Assembly: GCA_947652605.1 (NCBI GenBank)
Contig: OX393579.1
Span: 3,100,001 to 3,164,000 of the forward strand
Direction: 5' to 3'
Length of the DNA: 64,000 bases
Source: Elmis aenea
Lineage: Eukaryota > Arthropoda > Insecta > Coleoptera > Elmidae
Made by a program: the position numbers and the translations under genes. The notes beneath the pieces are model-generated. The model searched no databases and was not told the DNA's origin. It saw only the letters and a program-made list of their open reading frames with translations. Shown here one piece after another: positions 10,464 through 23,355 of the stretch (its first letter is position 1; every line of letters begins with the position of its first letter).

Positions 10464-12409
10464 TTAATCAGTTAAATTTCTAACGTTTTTAAATTTATGT
10501 TTCATTGGGGAACGGTAAACTATCTTCAGCTGTAATTCAAATTCCGGTCTTCATTGTCTCGACGTTTCAACTGCACATATTCTACTTGTGTCTGCCACTG
10601 CTTGTCACACAATTATGCGACTTATCCAGTTTGTACGGTTTTGATCTGTCCAACACTTCCACGCTCATAAATAACTCAATGAGGGACTTCATTTCGAGGC
10701 ACATGTTTTCCCTTTTAAAGAAAGGAAGCAATGAATGCAATCGTTTACTTCTGTTTTACAATCGGGTATGGAGAAAACATCGTGTTATTGTGTTGTACAT
10801 TTAATTGCAGGCAATTACTGTAAAAGAAACGTTGCTTTAATTGGTAATTGAAAGAGGGCGAGGACAGGTTTTCACTGGCGGAAATTTCGTTTAGAAAAAA
10901 AGATTGAGGAGGGTAAAATATAATTTTTAAAATAAGTACAATGTTTGTGTGGAAAATGTAGATTGCTAAATCATTACTTTTTAAAATTATTACAATCATT
11001 CTATGCTGGCGTTCTCAAAAATATCTTTTTTATTAGTTCATAATGATATTTTATTATAGATTAATTTTTGAGACAAAGGGACAAACGTGTATGTGGTGTT
11101 TTTGAATATTTTAAACTTTGTATGTATGTATTTACTGAAAATATAACGTAACGGGTTGTCAAAAAAGTTTTCAAGGAACTACAGACACAAATATAAACAA
11201 AAAAAATATGACCCATGTCTTAGATCTCCAGAAATCAAAATTGATTCAAGTAAACAAAAAAAAGATCTATAAGAATTCTTTAGTGAATTGAGTTTAATTT
11301 CAGATATTGACTGATTTTTGCAACTTATTATTATTGCTTTTTTTTCTATATCGTTGCAACATCTTAAAATTTTCAATTTAAGAATCACTTTTATCTCTCT
11401 CGTTGGTATTAAAATAACCTCCTCAGTGGGGTAGCAACATGGGTACAAAGTAAAGAAAACATTTTGATTTTCCAAAAATATTTGAGAAAATTTTTTTTTA
11501 ACCTTGTCCTCGCAGTATTTTCGATGTCCAATGGCCGCTTTTCATGAGAAAACTGCTATTCTGGATACTAACAAATGTTTACAATCAATCGAAACTAAAC
11601 TGGTTGTTGTTAACAACTTTATAAATAACGTATTTTCTTTCATAGTAACAAATTACTTGATTGGTGTTTTATTTTTGACTGTGACATTGATTTATTTAGA
11701 ATAAAAGTTTATTGTAAAGATCATTGTTTTGTACAAATTCCATTAGAAGTGAAAAAGAAGTTGTATTGACGAAGAAAAATATTGTCTTTACCTCAAATGG
11801 CTTGTACATAATCACGTCTAGTGAAAAAAGTCCCAGTTTTCCCACTATTGGCGTGATCTATACGCTGTTTTCCTTTTGTTTCAAATTTCAACTTATTTTT
11901 GGTAATACCTTTATTTTACGCCCTATGGAAAATCAATTTTTAGGCTATGACAAAACAATATTTTCACATTTTTTTACAAATAATTTTTACATTACCATAT
12001 TCTTTATTTCATAATTTTTTGTATAGTTTATTATTGTGTATTTTTACTCACATGTCCATACGAAGGAAACGTGTTGATTTTTAAAATTTTTGAGCAAAAT
12101 CTAATGTTATAATCTACATTTGTGTTATTCTTTCATTTAATATGTTATGCTAGATTAATTTAAAATTATTCTCTAAAGAAAACAAATATATTTCTAACTT
12201 TATTCAAGGCTATGAGATTTCTTCGTCAAGTAATGTGAAAAATAGTTTCTTATTTAAATAGTAATCGTCGATTTAAAAGAAAATGTTGTTTTGTTGTAAT
12301 CTTTTTGTAAGAAACTAGCATTTTTGAGGTGAATTTTGCTTATTAGTTTATTATTATCCGGTAAAAGAATTAGTTATAGATTTAAAAAAAAATATTCTTA
12401 ATTTTTTCT
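10464..12409. other. No recognised gene; unexplained open frame at 10505-10804
   Basis: The frame at 10505-10804 on the plus strand (99 codons from a TTG) has a hydrophobic stretch, VFIVSTFQLHIFYLCLPLLV, that could be one membrane segment, and its composition is less AT-biased than the surroundings. I cannot assign it to a family, and it has no convincing start. Other frames (11179-11475 minus, 11504-11704 and 11724-12014 plus) look like chance frames. Confidence 0.25.
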
Positions 12410-12830
12410 AAATAAAGACATCCCACATTTTTCGTCTACCAAGTTTTTGTAGACTTCTTCAGAAATTATAATACCAAATTGTAAAAAACTTAAATGTAAT
12501 TTAGTTTCAGTAATGATTACATCTACTGTGTACACTTATATTTGAAAAAATATTGTTGTGGAAAAAGTAAAGACATAAATAAGACAATTATATGATAAAT
12601 TAAATATTTTTACTTCCTTAAATTTAAAAAAAGTTGCAATTAAAACATCACAACTAAAATTCAATGTTGAAATGTGTATTGTTCAACCGAATCACGAAAA
12701 CAAGTTTTTAGTTGAGGGTAAGTGATAAAAATTAATGGTAAAAACTTTTGGTTAGCATTAATGACTTTTAAATTGAGATGCCGCTGCTTAACACAATTTA
12801 AGTTGTAGCGTTTCGGTTGTGTTCTGAAAT
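12410..12830. repeat. Dispersed repeat, copy 1 of 3
   Basis: The head carries CGTCTACCAAGTTTTTGTAG followed by ACTTCTTCAGA, and the tail carries AGTGATAAAAATTAATGG and AAATTGAGATGCCGCTGC. Similar blocks in the same order occur at about 30115-30330 and, tail only, at 58245-58460. There are no inverted ends and no coding frame. It is probably a relic of an untranslated part of a retroelement, class unknown. Confidence 0.6.
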
Positions 12831-15800
12831 TACAAGAGATCGTTTTATTTGGAGCAGTAAATATTTCTGTTGTAATAATAAACTGATGCAAAATTACCTT
12901 ATAGTCAAACTTTCTTTTTGTTTACGACGTGCCAAACAAAATCGTGAGACCCAGTTCGAATTCGTAATAAATCCATGCATTTATTTAAATAATCTCGAAT
13001 CCATTAAATCATTTACAACTGAAACATTTTCATTGACCAAACTTTCATGCGTTCGCAATTTAATCACTTACTAATCTCGGTATACAGTATTATATTATTT
13101 ACGTTATATTTTATTACTTCTTACTCTTATCTAAATCTATTGACGACAAGAAGTTGGATCATTTGTAAAAGTTAAGCTCTCCAAAGTAGTTTACAAATAG
13201 AATAAAGTTTCATGAATGACACCGAACTATAAATCAACCAAGTTTGTTCTAAATCAGATACACGAAGATGCTTAAATTTATCACTGGAACAATTTGTAAG
13301 TTGAGTGCATGGAAAAAATTAAGTGCTTTAATAATTTAGTAACATGTTTACTTTGTTTTTAATAACAGTGATAATATTTTAGTATAAATTTTAGTATTTT
13401 ACAGTCTGTTTCGTCAAAGACTTCATTTACAGAGTGACAATAATTTAGTGCACATCGATTACTTTATTATTATAACATTTAGGAAGTCAATTTCAGTTGG
13501 TTAATATTACAGAAAAATTCATGAAATAATAGTTGATTAAAGTAAAAACTGCAAAATTAAATTCCAAGCATAAATATTTTCTTAAATCAAATAGATGCAA
13601 CAAAATTTTTACTAAGTTATTACTAAATATGTTCTGATGTATCTGTACAATTAAGAGTATAGAGTCAACTTTTACACTAAAATTGTGTTTGAGAACTTAA
13701 ACATGAAGTTATTCTGTCTAAAGAAAAATTATGTATTATTTTCCGTAGATTGTGTGTCGAAATATAACATTTTTGGAACAGACATATTAATTAATATTCA
13801 GTCAATTTTGATTCTAAAATAAAATTACCTCTGGATTTAGTGAATCTGTTTGCGTTAAATTTGCCCTGATTTTAGGTTCAGTCAAAGTATCTACTGACAT
13901 TTTTATTAAACCTAGGTAGATTCTTTAAGTTTTTAGATAACATCTAATAATGTCTTTAATTCAGTAACGTTTTGCTTCTAATATCAATAGAATATGTCTT
14001 GTTATTTTTCAGAAATGAACACGCCACAATTTTTTCCAAATAGCAAAATGCGATTAAGTGTCAAAATAACACGAAATTTAAGATTAAATTGACACCGCCA
14101 ATTATTTATGCTCAAAAATAAACTCCCCAAGATAAATCTGTTATACTACTAATACTTATTCTGTTCTCTAAAGTCATTTTTTAACATCACATTATTTACT
14201 GTTTTTCTTACGCCTGTTATGACGTTCTAAAATATGTTTTAAAATTTTTGTACCTGATACACAGCTGTGTAAATTACTTATCTTGTTAGTCATTTCAATT
14301 TAAACATTTTAGTACTTTTAATGACAATTTTTTAGGAAAAGGTATTAGTAAAGCCATAGTTTTATGTTGTTTATCTAAATAAGGGTTTGAAACAATTTTT
14401 CATTGTTTTTAAAGCTATGTAAAGTATTAATTTTCAAAGTCAAAAAATCTGCTACTAACTCTCATTTCTGCAAACAGGTATTGACTCTGTTTAAAATTCT
14501 TCTTGCAAAAGTATCAAAAAGTTTATGTTACTAGAAATATAGAACATCAGTTAGGCTGTTGTGACTTTTAACCCACCATATTAGTGTCATTTTTAATATA
14601 TTATACATCAAAATTTTGTGCAAAATTTGGAGTGGTTACAAATGAGAGGTTTGCTGTTTTTTTCAAAAAAAAATTTAATCCCGTGTTATAAAAATTATAT
14701 AATAACAATTTAATTTCAGAAAATTGTTATTCCTTAAAAGTTCTTCAATGTTCTATATAATTCTGGTTAACTGTGTGAATTGTATCATTGGAAAACCACT
14801 CATGGTTATACGGTCAATTCTTTTTTGTTTTGTTAAATGTAGGTAGTTAAAAATGTACGATATTGTCGAAAAAAAGGTGAAATTTATTTGATTTATAGTT
14901 AACGATATATTCTATTTCATTTATTTATTAAACGTGAATAATTTATAGTAACGGCTCATAAAGCAAGGCATATTATTGAAACGTTAAATGCGCGAAACAC
15001 GTCGATAATTCGATTAAACAGGAACAATCGAAAAGACGTCTTTTAAGTTAGGAACTTATGAAACAGGTATTTCCAATTTGGTTAACACGAAACTCTAATG
15101 CGGACACCATATTGAGAATCCGTTGAATTTAGCCATTTGGATACACACTGTTCCGTGATAGCGAGCGTTGATAGCATCTTAATTATGAGTAAAACGCGTT
15201 ATCTAGCAAGCTGCGGCCACGATGCGTGTTTGTCCCTCGTTCACTTCACTTGTTTTACCCTACAAGGGGACGACTCAGTTGGTGGGAAATTTCAATTTTC
15301 TTGCAATGTTTATTTAATATCGAGGATTCGGGGATAAGACAAATTTCGAGTGTTCCGATTATATTACACGGATTATGAGTTTCTGATAACGCGGCTGTTT
15401 ATTTGATAAGAAAATCAAAACATTAGTTTAGAATCTGGGTAATTTGCTCATGTGGAATAAATGAATACGTAATCATGAATATAGTTGTGTGCATTATATT
15501 ATGCAGTTGTCTGTCTGGGTTTTAAATTAAATTGACGAGAAATACGTCAAAACACCTTGGAATTTTTGTGAATAAACTAAAACAAATGCGAAATGTAAAA
15601 TATATTTTAAATTAAAATTGTTAACTGAGTCTTTGCTGAAATTTCGATTTTTGTTTTGGAACATAAAATGCATAAGACCCCTCTTATTTGATTTTTCCAA
15701 TAGATTATTCATGATGTGAAAATTGTCTTCCTGCCTTACGTAATAGGTACGTTAATTTGGGAGTAGATGCTTAATGCAAAAATTTTCGAAGGAATACTTG

Positions 15801-16324
15801 CTAAAATGTCCAAAAATAGTTGTTGGTTTTCCTGATGATTATCGTAAATTTTCTATTGTACAATAAAAATATTCAAATAAAATCAATTTAAATGAATAAA
15901 AATATAATATTGGACATTTACAATAAAACAGTTTGTTTAGTTAACATACATTATCTACTGGTTTGTGCAATTTGCATATTATTTAGACTTGTTTAACATA
16001 ATTTAATTCAAAAACTTGTAAAAATAGACTGTTATTTATTTATCTTTTGGTGCCGATGTTCGTATGTGTAATTTAAAAGTTTAATATCAAAAATACTACA
16101 CGAATCTATGTATCAATTTAAAAGTTATTTCTTATTATTAGGCATACAAATTGTTTATAATAATTGATAAAGGACTAAACAATGTTTGAGGTAAAATTGC
16201 TTATTTTATTGTTTATGAACAATCTCTTGTGTAGATAAACTTGGCCAACGCGAGACTCCAAATTATTTTAAAGTAACTTTATTTATTTTACATTTAAATA
16301 TAATTTATAATTTTTGAAAAAATA
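12831..16324. other. AT-rich DNA, no recognised feature
   Basis: No protein or repeat I can name. A unique, slightly richer block at about 14940-15340 contains the small frame 15137-15337, which I do not recognise. Confidence 0.5.
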
Positions 16325-16787
16325 TTAAACGGTCCTGGAGAAAAACGTCAAAAACGAAACCCCTGCAAAAGCGTTATGATTTGAGAAGTTGTGGTATGTC
16401 TGTTATAACGTTATAACTAAATCTATGCGACTTGCATAGGCGTTTAACATTGGGAAAACCGTTTTTACAAAGGCCTCTTTTTTCGCGTTTTTTTCCGGAA
16501 CCGTTTAAGATTTTTCCAAAAACTTTGCACCATTTTACTTGCGAAGGATGCGCTCTTTGGTAAATAGAAGAATTTCGATTTTATCTCTGACGATTTCATG
16601 GCCAACGCGATCGCAAAAATTACTTTTATTATACAGCCTTTCAGTTTTTCCTCTATTTTTTCGAAGAAAATGGCCAGTGGCACGTATAATTCTGCAAAAC
16701 ATTTAGTTTTAATGTTCTTGATGCAATAAACACAGCCTTAATCTAATTTTAGCGACAACGTATCATGACCATCCCTGGTAAGGAATA
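16325..16787 (-). mobile_element. Foldback family F, partial copy (centre plus one arm)
   Basis: This matches the centre and right arm of the elements at 46587-47292 and 58627-59355: ACGTCAAAAACGAAACCCC, then TTCCGGAACCGTTTAAGAT, TTGCACCATTTTACTTGC, ATGGCCAGTGGCACGTATAA, GATGCAATAAACACAGCC, ending TAGCGACAACGTATCATGAC. The other arm is missing. Open frames inside (16465-16683 minus) are by-products of the repeat and not genes. Confidence 0.75.
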
Positions 16788-18489
16788 GTTCATCTAATTT
16801 AAACAAACCTGTATCTCTTATAATAAGCGAGATCCCCATGCTGGAAATGTAATCTGGGACACCCTGTATACCTATGTAATTAAAAATCGTTTATCTTATT
16901 ATTTATTCAAAATTGTTTGAACAAAAACTAGATTCGTTTCGAGCTTTCCTTCTCGTTGAAGAAGAGAAGGCAGTCTCGAAAATGTTCTAGATTGTTTTTC
17001 TAGACAACCAAATTTTTAACTACACTTATTAATATTTTATTAAAAAGGAATCACTTACATTCTTCTAAGATTTATTAAAATTATTGATGTATTATAGAAC
17101 ATTTTTTATTTATTAGATGGTAGTGTACTGCACGAAAAGCAGACAGAGGACAGTGATTGTTAGAATATTAAATGTCCTTTGTTATATTTAGCTATTTGGT
17201 AACTCGACACTATCTTGTAAATTCAGGTGATGGAATGAGGCTAGTTTGAATATTTAAACAATTAATAATTAATGTTAAATAGATGATATAAAATGCGCTA
17301 CACTGTTTGTATTATAAATATTTCAAAAGCGTGTAGAATGTGAAAACACATTAAGGCCGAAAACATTATGTTCTTGATTTAGTGGCAATGTCACGGCCAG
17401 GCAGTTACAGGCGACTACAAATATATTTTATTGTTTCGGACCAATAATTCTAGCGCCGAGACATTTTATGAGGAAGGACAATTTTTAGGTTTTGCCAAAC
17501 ATTTCTAGCTAACCACATTAATTTAACTGACTGTCCCGGGACCTTCAGTTATTATGCAATAAACATGCTTTCTTAAATATCACCCAAGAATTTATGTCCA
17601 GTCGCACACGATACCTCATTATTTTATTTTTTTGTCGCTCGCTTCTTGAGTTACCTGTCTTTGTCGAGGTGGTATATTGTGTTATTTCGTGTATTACATT
17701 GATCAAACAAACCTAAAATACTCTAACTATATTTAATATACATTAATGGGTATATTTTCTCGAATTAAGAGGCCCATAAACTTAAATTTGATCCAGTAGT
17801 TTTAAATCACTCATTAGCGATAAAATTCGTAACCATAATTTTCTTTTGCTTCTTACTGGGGCATCCTGTATTGCAATTGTTGTTACAACGTTTCGTTTGA
17901 CCCATCTTCAACTATAGTTTTTTTTATGAAATGATTATTGTTTTGTGGCAATTTTGGATTACCCTTTAGGAGCTGAAAACAGACATTTATGGATAGTACT
18001 TTGTAATTATTTCAACGAAGTTATCGAGTTATTAAAAGTCAAATTAAACATAGTCGAAATAGACCAGATTTAACCAACTTTGCATCTTTAACTATAAGAA
18101 TGATTCCAATAATGAGCAGGGTAAATTGATACCACCTGTATGTAGATCAATTTTTTGCTGTTTTGTATTCGATTAGTGTGGCATTTAATTATTTATAATT
18201 TATTAAATAATGCTAATGAGAAAGGGGTTCAGCAATTTCTTTCGGTATAAAAATAAATTTTGGTGTTTTAACATTCAAAAAAACTGAACTTAATAACTCA
18301 CAATTAAAAACATTTCTCTCTGTCCATTATACGTTTCGAAACGGGACGAAAACCACAAATATGCAAAGAATTCAAATAAATTATAAGTAATTAAACAAGT
18401 TTTAATCTTGTTCGCGCTGTAGTTTTGAGTTAATTTCAAATATCATCGACATAAATTACTAGAAAAGGTTATTTTCGATGTAATTATAA
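16788..18489. other. No gene; imperfect hairpin at 16937-16981
   Basis: At 16857-16869 there is a lone GGACACCCTGTAT, like the outer end of TACAGGG-type MITEs. At 16937-16981 an imperfect hairpin pairs TTTCGAG with CTCGAAA and CCTTCTC with GAGAAGG. The rest is AT-rich and unremarkable. Confidence 0.5.
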
Positions 18490-18920
18490 GGCCTTAAGAG
18501 TTGTAGCGGAATAAAGGAAGGCAGAGGAGTGTATGATATAAGAAGTATTAGTTAGTAGTAAGAGAGTCCCAAGCAACTCGCTGACACTGTGAAATAGTAT
18601 TGTCTCTGGTTGTAGTTAATGGAGTTTATCTTAACATCGCAGCAGACATAGCCTGCTTCCTAGAACTGCAGGACGGTTGACAATTTATTTTATAGAGGTG
18701 GGTGTGTAGGATGCGCAGGTACGCGTCTCATTCCAGCACCAGTGAGGAAAAGATAGAGAATTCTACAGAACAAGATCTAAAGAAAGATGGAATCTTAATG
18801 CTGTACCAATTGGAATCCGTGTTGTTCGTTTCGTTACAGCTTGTACGCCACTGAAATCTGGACTCACATAAAAGGATACATAATTTTATTCCGTTGCGTT
18901 TATTTTTATCATTAAACACA
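18490..18920. other. Unassigned moderately G+C-rich block, possible old element
   Basis: The block from about 18503 (GTAGCGGAATAAA) to about 18900 (TTTATTCCGTTGC) differs in composition from its surroundings. Its two ends form an inverted match of 11 of 13 bases. It contains TATAAG near 18537. I found no clean target duplication, so it could be a MITE, a solo LTR or a host exon. Confidence 0.25.
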
Positions 18921-20662
18921 TATAAAACGAAAATATCCTGAGATACTTAACGTGAAAAAAATTTGCTGGTGAACGTAACACAATTTATTTTCTTGCATTG
19001 CAACCTACATAAGCTCATACGGTATTTAAATTTTGATATATGCTTGAATTACGTGAATTAATTGTTTAGGTAACATAATAAATAAATAGGTTTAATTACT
19101 CATCTCGTTTTGGGAAAAATCTTTTGTGGAAACAGGTCTAGAATATTTAAAAGGGTTCTTTTTAAGAAAATGATAATTGCATTTTTTAATACATTATTTA
19201 AATCGTTCAAACTTAGTTGAATCGCCTTTTAATCTGAATACAAAATTTTGGCTGTTTTAACACCAGTGAGGGTTGTATGGTACAATATTCAGAGCTACAA
19301 ATGTTTTTCCTGAATGCTAGAAACATTGTAACATAATTATAGTGTAACATGATTCAAATAGTAATAATTTAATCCAGTTGGTCCATTTTATACTTTTGTT
19401 AAGTGCCAAAAAAATGGAAATTATTTAGAAAAAAAAACCTTTATAAGTAAGAAATATATGTGTACACACACTAACTTCAAACAACTCCTAACAGCTTTAA
19501 AAAAGATACGAGAAAAAGGTTTATCTCTGTTTTCCTAAATGATACGAGACAAGTCTCTTTCTTTCAAGATATTCAAAATAATATACAGGGTGTCCCTGTT
19601 ATCAGCGCAAATATTTAAAGTCGTGATAGAGGACCTTCTTTGGAGAAAACATTTCAAGTAAAACTTTTTCCTAAAATCAAATGCTAAGCAGATATCAACA
19701 CTAACTTGATTTTTTTTACACTTCTGCATTTAAAAGGCTCTGTCGCCGCGAAAATATTAATTTTATCGTAAAATATGTTTAAGCTTTTTAATAGAGCATG
19801 AAATTTTCTACAAAATTGGTTATAATTATTTTTTGTCTACAGGCAATGGTTTAAAAGTTATAGAACAGTTTATACAAAAAAAATGTGAAAAATTTAAAAT
19901 CTTTAATTGTTTCTTAAACTTTGCAACCGCTTTTTCTTTAAAACGAAAGGTTGTGCAAAAAAACGAACGGTTAATTTCGGATAGGAAATTTTATGGGCTA
20001 CAACTTTGGTCCGGTGAAAGTGTTCGGAAAATCAAACCGATTTCCGGGAAAAGCTGAAAATAAGGAACAGAGTGTAAAAACAAAGTTCCGAGAAATAATG
20101 TTTTGCACTTAAAATTACTGTAGCATCGGTATTATTCATATTTTTATGTATATCGTCATCAGTTTCAAGGCTTTTTATGATGTTTGAAACTACAAAACTA
20201 CCCCTAATCTTTTTTTTTAAGGGCCTAACTTGCAAACGTAAAAATGAATTGTAAAATTGCATATAAATAAGTTATGTAAATTTTTAAAAACTTTGGAATT
20301 CTTCTTTGAGGATACCTCGTTTGGTATTACCTTCTCGCTGCCAATGCACTATCATTACAATCCATGCAAAAAATTAATATCAGCGTATTCCTGACTGGAA
20401 TATAACATGTTTTGACAACAAAGTGGTAACAAAACAAATGTTATAAAACGATATATGGTGTTATTAACAACACACAAACAACATTAGCACCAGTAACACT
20501 AAAAACTTGACACTTAAGTAACACAAATTCAGTTTCCCGGGTAGCCATCATAGCCACCTAACTAGAACTGGCCATTAAAAAAGTTATAAAGTTACCTACG
20601 TTTTTTTTTACGTTTGCTAGACAGCTTTAAGTTAATTTTTATGGAAAATTGTGTGCTTGCTA
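18921..20662. other. AT-rich DNA with a TACAGGGTGTCCC element end at 19584
   Basis: TACAGGGTGTCCCTGTTATC at 19584 resembles the end of a Tc1/mariner-type element, but I could not find the matching opposite end. Downstream sequence to about 20060 has the tone of such an element but no transposase. Small frames (19833-20057, 20032-20262) are not recognised. Confidence 0.4.
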
Positions 20663-21164
20663 TACAGTGTGGCTGATTTTTCACTGTTCAGCTTATATCT
20701 GCTGAAATATTAAAGATACCAAAAAAAGTTAAATAAGAAACTTATTAAACAAAAGCTGGTCTACAAAATGGCGCTAAAAATTTTGTTCCATAGCCTACCT
20801 ATTTTTCAGAAAAATATCCAACTTTTGTTTTTTTAAATAGAACACCCTGTATATTTCCACAGCCGACTAGAATAATTCTCTTTTTTTGAAATATTGAGCA
20901 TAATTTAAAAGCAAAATGGTACTTATGATATATCATTGTGAAGAGAAATTGATTTAGAATGTGATTCTGTGAAAATATACAGGGTGTTCTATTTAAAAAA
21001 CAAAAGTTGGATATTTTTCCGAAAAACAGGTAGGCATGGAACAAAATTTTTAGCACCATTTTGTAGACCAGCTTTTGTTTAATAAGTTTCTTGTTTAACT
21101 TTTTTTGGTAACTTTAATATTTCAGCAGATATAAGCTGGACAATAAAAAATCAGCCACACTGTA
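20663..21164. mobile_element. Foldback element of two inverted ~190-bp arms (502 bp)
   Basis: The arms 20663-20862 and 20967-21164 are inverted copies of each other with few differences, around a spacer of about 104 bp. The outer ends read TACAGTGTGGCTGATTTTT with TA just outside on both sides (20661-20662, 21165-21166). The inner end of each arm is AACACCCTGTA, itself a complement of a TACAGGGTG end. Each arm thus looks like a complete ~189-bp MITE, and the whole is two copies head to head. No coding sequence. Confidence 0.82.
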
Positions 21165-21166
21165 TA

Positions 21167-22129
21167 GTCGTGTTGAATGTATATTGCTTAGACAAATAAA
21201 TTAACAGTTGCTTCGCACAATTTTGTTTTTCAGAGTTAATATCATGATAGGTTAATAATTGTCATTTTAAAAAAGATATCAAAATTTCAATATGTATACA
21301 GGTTTTCAAAAAATTTTTGGTTTCCACCACTCTCGTTTTTAAAGTCCTTTGTTTGTCTTCGACTCCTTAAGCATCGGCTTACGAGTCACTGTATAATTAA
21401 TCAGTTTACATACATAAGTATGTATAACTTGATAATAAAACGTACGACATGACATCTCAAGTCTCCAAGTCAATATTAACTCATCCGATAAAAACAAATT
21501 TGAAATTTATATTATTCGACGCTGTTTTATAGCGCTCCACCTTCCAAAATACATAAAACGATACTTCTGTGGTGTAATAAAATTAAGCATTCGTAATAAT
21601 CACCTGTTGGCCCAACCGACGACGTCCCACCCTGTAAATTAATTTAAGATTCAACATACATCACTAATTAGGAAGCACATGCGAATCCACGGTGTGCCGT
21701 AAGATGTATGCAAAGTATTTGAATTAAGCCGTTTTTCTAATCGTGGTCTGTTAGACGTCACGAATTTTAACACCTGCCTTTGAGGTAATACTGATACACG
21801 ACAATCTGTACTCATGGTTCAGTGTTAAATGCTTCATAAAATCATATTGGTGGATTCGGAACGAAAAATGCTTGGGTATTCAGCTTTTTTTAATCAACAG
21901 GAAAAAAAAACAGCAGGTGATGCTCGTTGCTCGTACCTTTCTAACCCTTCAGAAATTTGCATACATAATAAGTAGTTTTGTGTATTAATAAAAATAAGTA
22001 GTTTAACAGATGAAACTTTTAAAAACATAGTTTAACTTTTTTTTAAACTGTGGTATGTAATATTGGCTTGATTGTGACGAATTGTTTTAATGAATAATAT
22101 GAAAATGTATACCTATATTTCGTTATTAT
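21167..22129. other. AT-rich DNA, nothing recognised
   Basis: No repeat or protein recognised. A few G+C-richer words occur near 21600-21760, including CCGACGACGTCCCACC. Confidence 0.5.
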
Positions 22130-22378
22130 CACCACGTTTTTTTTGGCCCGTTACGTTGCTCATTGTGTGTTCCATCTCTCACAAGATGGCCTTTCTATTT
22201 TCTTTTGCCTCTTGGTTTATATTTGTATATTTTTTTGGAATTCTGGAGTTGTCCATTCGGTGTAGGTGCTTTTTCCATGCAGTTCTATATTCTATTATTT
22301 TTTCGTTAATGTTGTATAATGTCAAGTTATTTGCGTATTTCGCTGTTACGGTTTTTATCTGATAGCCTATATCCCAAT

Positions 22379-23158
22379 CAGAGCTGGGCAAAGCACCGAC
22401 CCTAAGTGCTTGAAGCACCGAGCATTCAAGCACTTGTGTAAGTGCTTGATCTAATTAAGCAGTAAGTACTTTGGTTTTTAAAAATGCTTAAAAGCATCAA
22501 GCACTGACCAAAGTGCTTAAACAAATTAAGCAGCCAGCATTGAGCATTTTGGAAATGCTTAAGAGAAATTTAAAATTTAGACAGTCTTGTAGCATACATG
22601 TTAAGGATTAAATACTATGCAGTAAGCATATATAAATTGAAAAAATGCTTATTAATAAGGTGACCAACTTTTTGACAATGAAAAGGAGGACACAAATAAA
22701 TTGAAGAAAAATATATCGGAAATAAAAGAAACATTTTATTCACTGCAACAATAATACACTTATAATATGAAAAATGCGCATAATAAAGACATTTGTAACA
22801 TGTAAATAATAAATATGCTTATATGCCTATTAATTATTATTTAAATGAGTATTTTTTCACTGAATGAATATTTTTTGTCAATCTATCGAAAAGGAGGACA
22901 TGTAGGAGGACACTTTTCGAGGGAGGACAAAATTTACAAAAGAAGGACTGTCCTTCCTAAAGGAGGACGGTTGGTCACCTTATTATTAAGCACTGTCTTT
23001 CTAAAGTGCTTAATAAGTACCAAGTGTTCATGAAAGTGCTTAGTGCTCTAAGCATCGAGCATCTGTTTTGGAAAGTGCTCCAAGCATTGTGCTCGAAGCA
23101 TTAAAAGTGCTTAAAAAATTATTGCAAGTTGTAAGCATTCAAGCATTGCCCAGCTCTG
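22379..23158. mobile_element. Non-autonomous hAT-type element (780 bp) rich in AGTGCTT motifs
   Basis: The ends CAGAGCTGGGCAAAGC and GCATTGCCCAGCTCTG are inverted with one mismatch, and the perfect 8-bp target duplication ATCCCAAT flanks them (22371-22378 and 23159-23166). Both ends are filled with many direct and inverted copies of AGTGCTT / AAGCACT, up to about 22560 on the left and from about 22985 on the right. Such subterminal arrays are known to bind hAT transposases. No transposase is encoded, and another element is inserted inside (22655-22983). Confidence 0.88.
22655..22983. mobile_element. Small inverted-repeat element nested inside the hAT element (329 bp)
   Basis: The ends ATAAGGTGACCAAC and GTTGGTCACCTTAT are perfect 14-bp inverted repeats, with TATTA on both sides as a likely 5-bp target duplication (22650-22654, 22984-22988). 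AT-rich flanks allow other boundary choices. AAAGGAGGACA-type repeats lie near the right end. No protein. The superfamily is not clear. Confidence 0.72.
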
Positions 23159-23355
23159 ATCCCAATGTTGATCTTAAAAATCTTATTTCACTGCTTTGAA
23201 TTCTGTTTTTTAATTTTTTTCTCGGTTGGAGTAAACATTACCTTATAAAATTTCATTCTGTTGTTTTTCTGAACTTTTTATATTGTTGACATATAAAAAT
23301 ACTCTCAACCGACTATTTGAAAATCAATTTTAGTCTTATAATACATTAAATGTTA

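Larger units (their letters stand above)
22130..23285 (-). pseudogene. LINE family C, C-terminal fragment split by a hAT element
   Basis: On the minus strand the part at 22130-22370 encodes YNINEKIIEYRTAWKKHLHR followed by MDNSRIPKK, the C-terminal tail of a LINE ORF2. The upstream part resumes beyond the insertion at 23167-23285, where only a poor FYKVMFTPTE-like remnant with stops is readable. A hAT-type MITE (22379-23158) sits between them. A relative with the same LYSLNDK-IKKYRTA-type tail lies at 57835-58190. It is non-functional. Confidence 0.65.

Noticed and set aside
11179..12014. Three adjacent frames of 66-98 codons
   Set aside because: Phe/Ile/Leu/Asn-rich composition as in chance frames, on different strands, with no domains.
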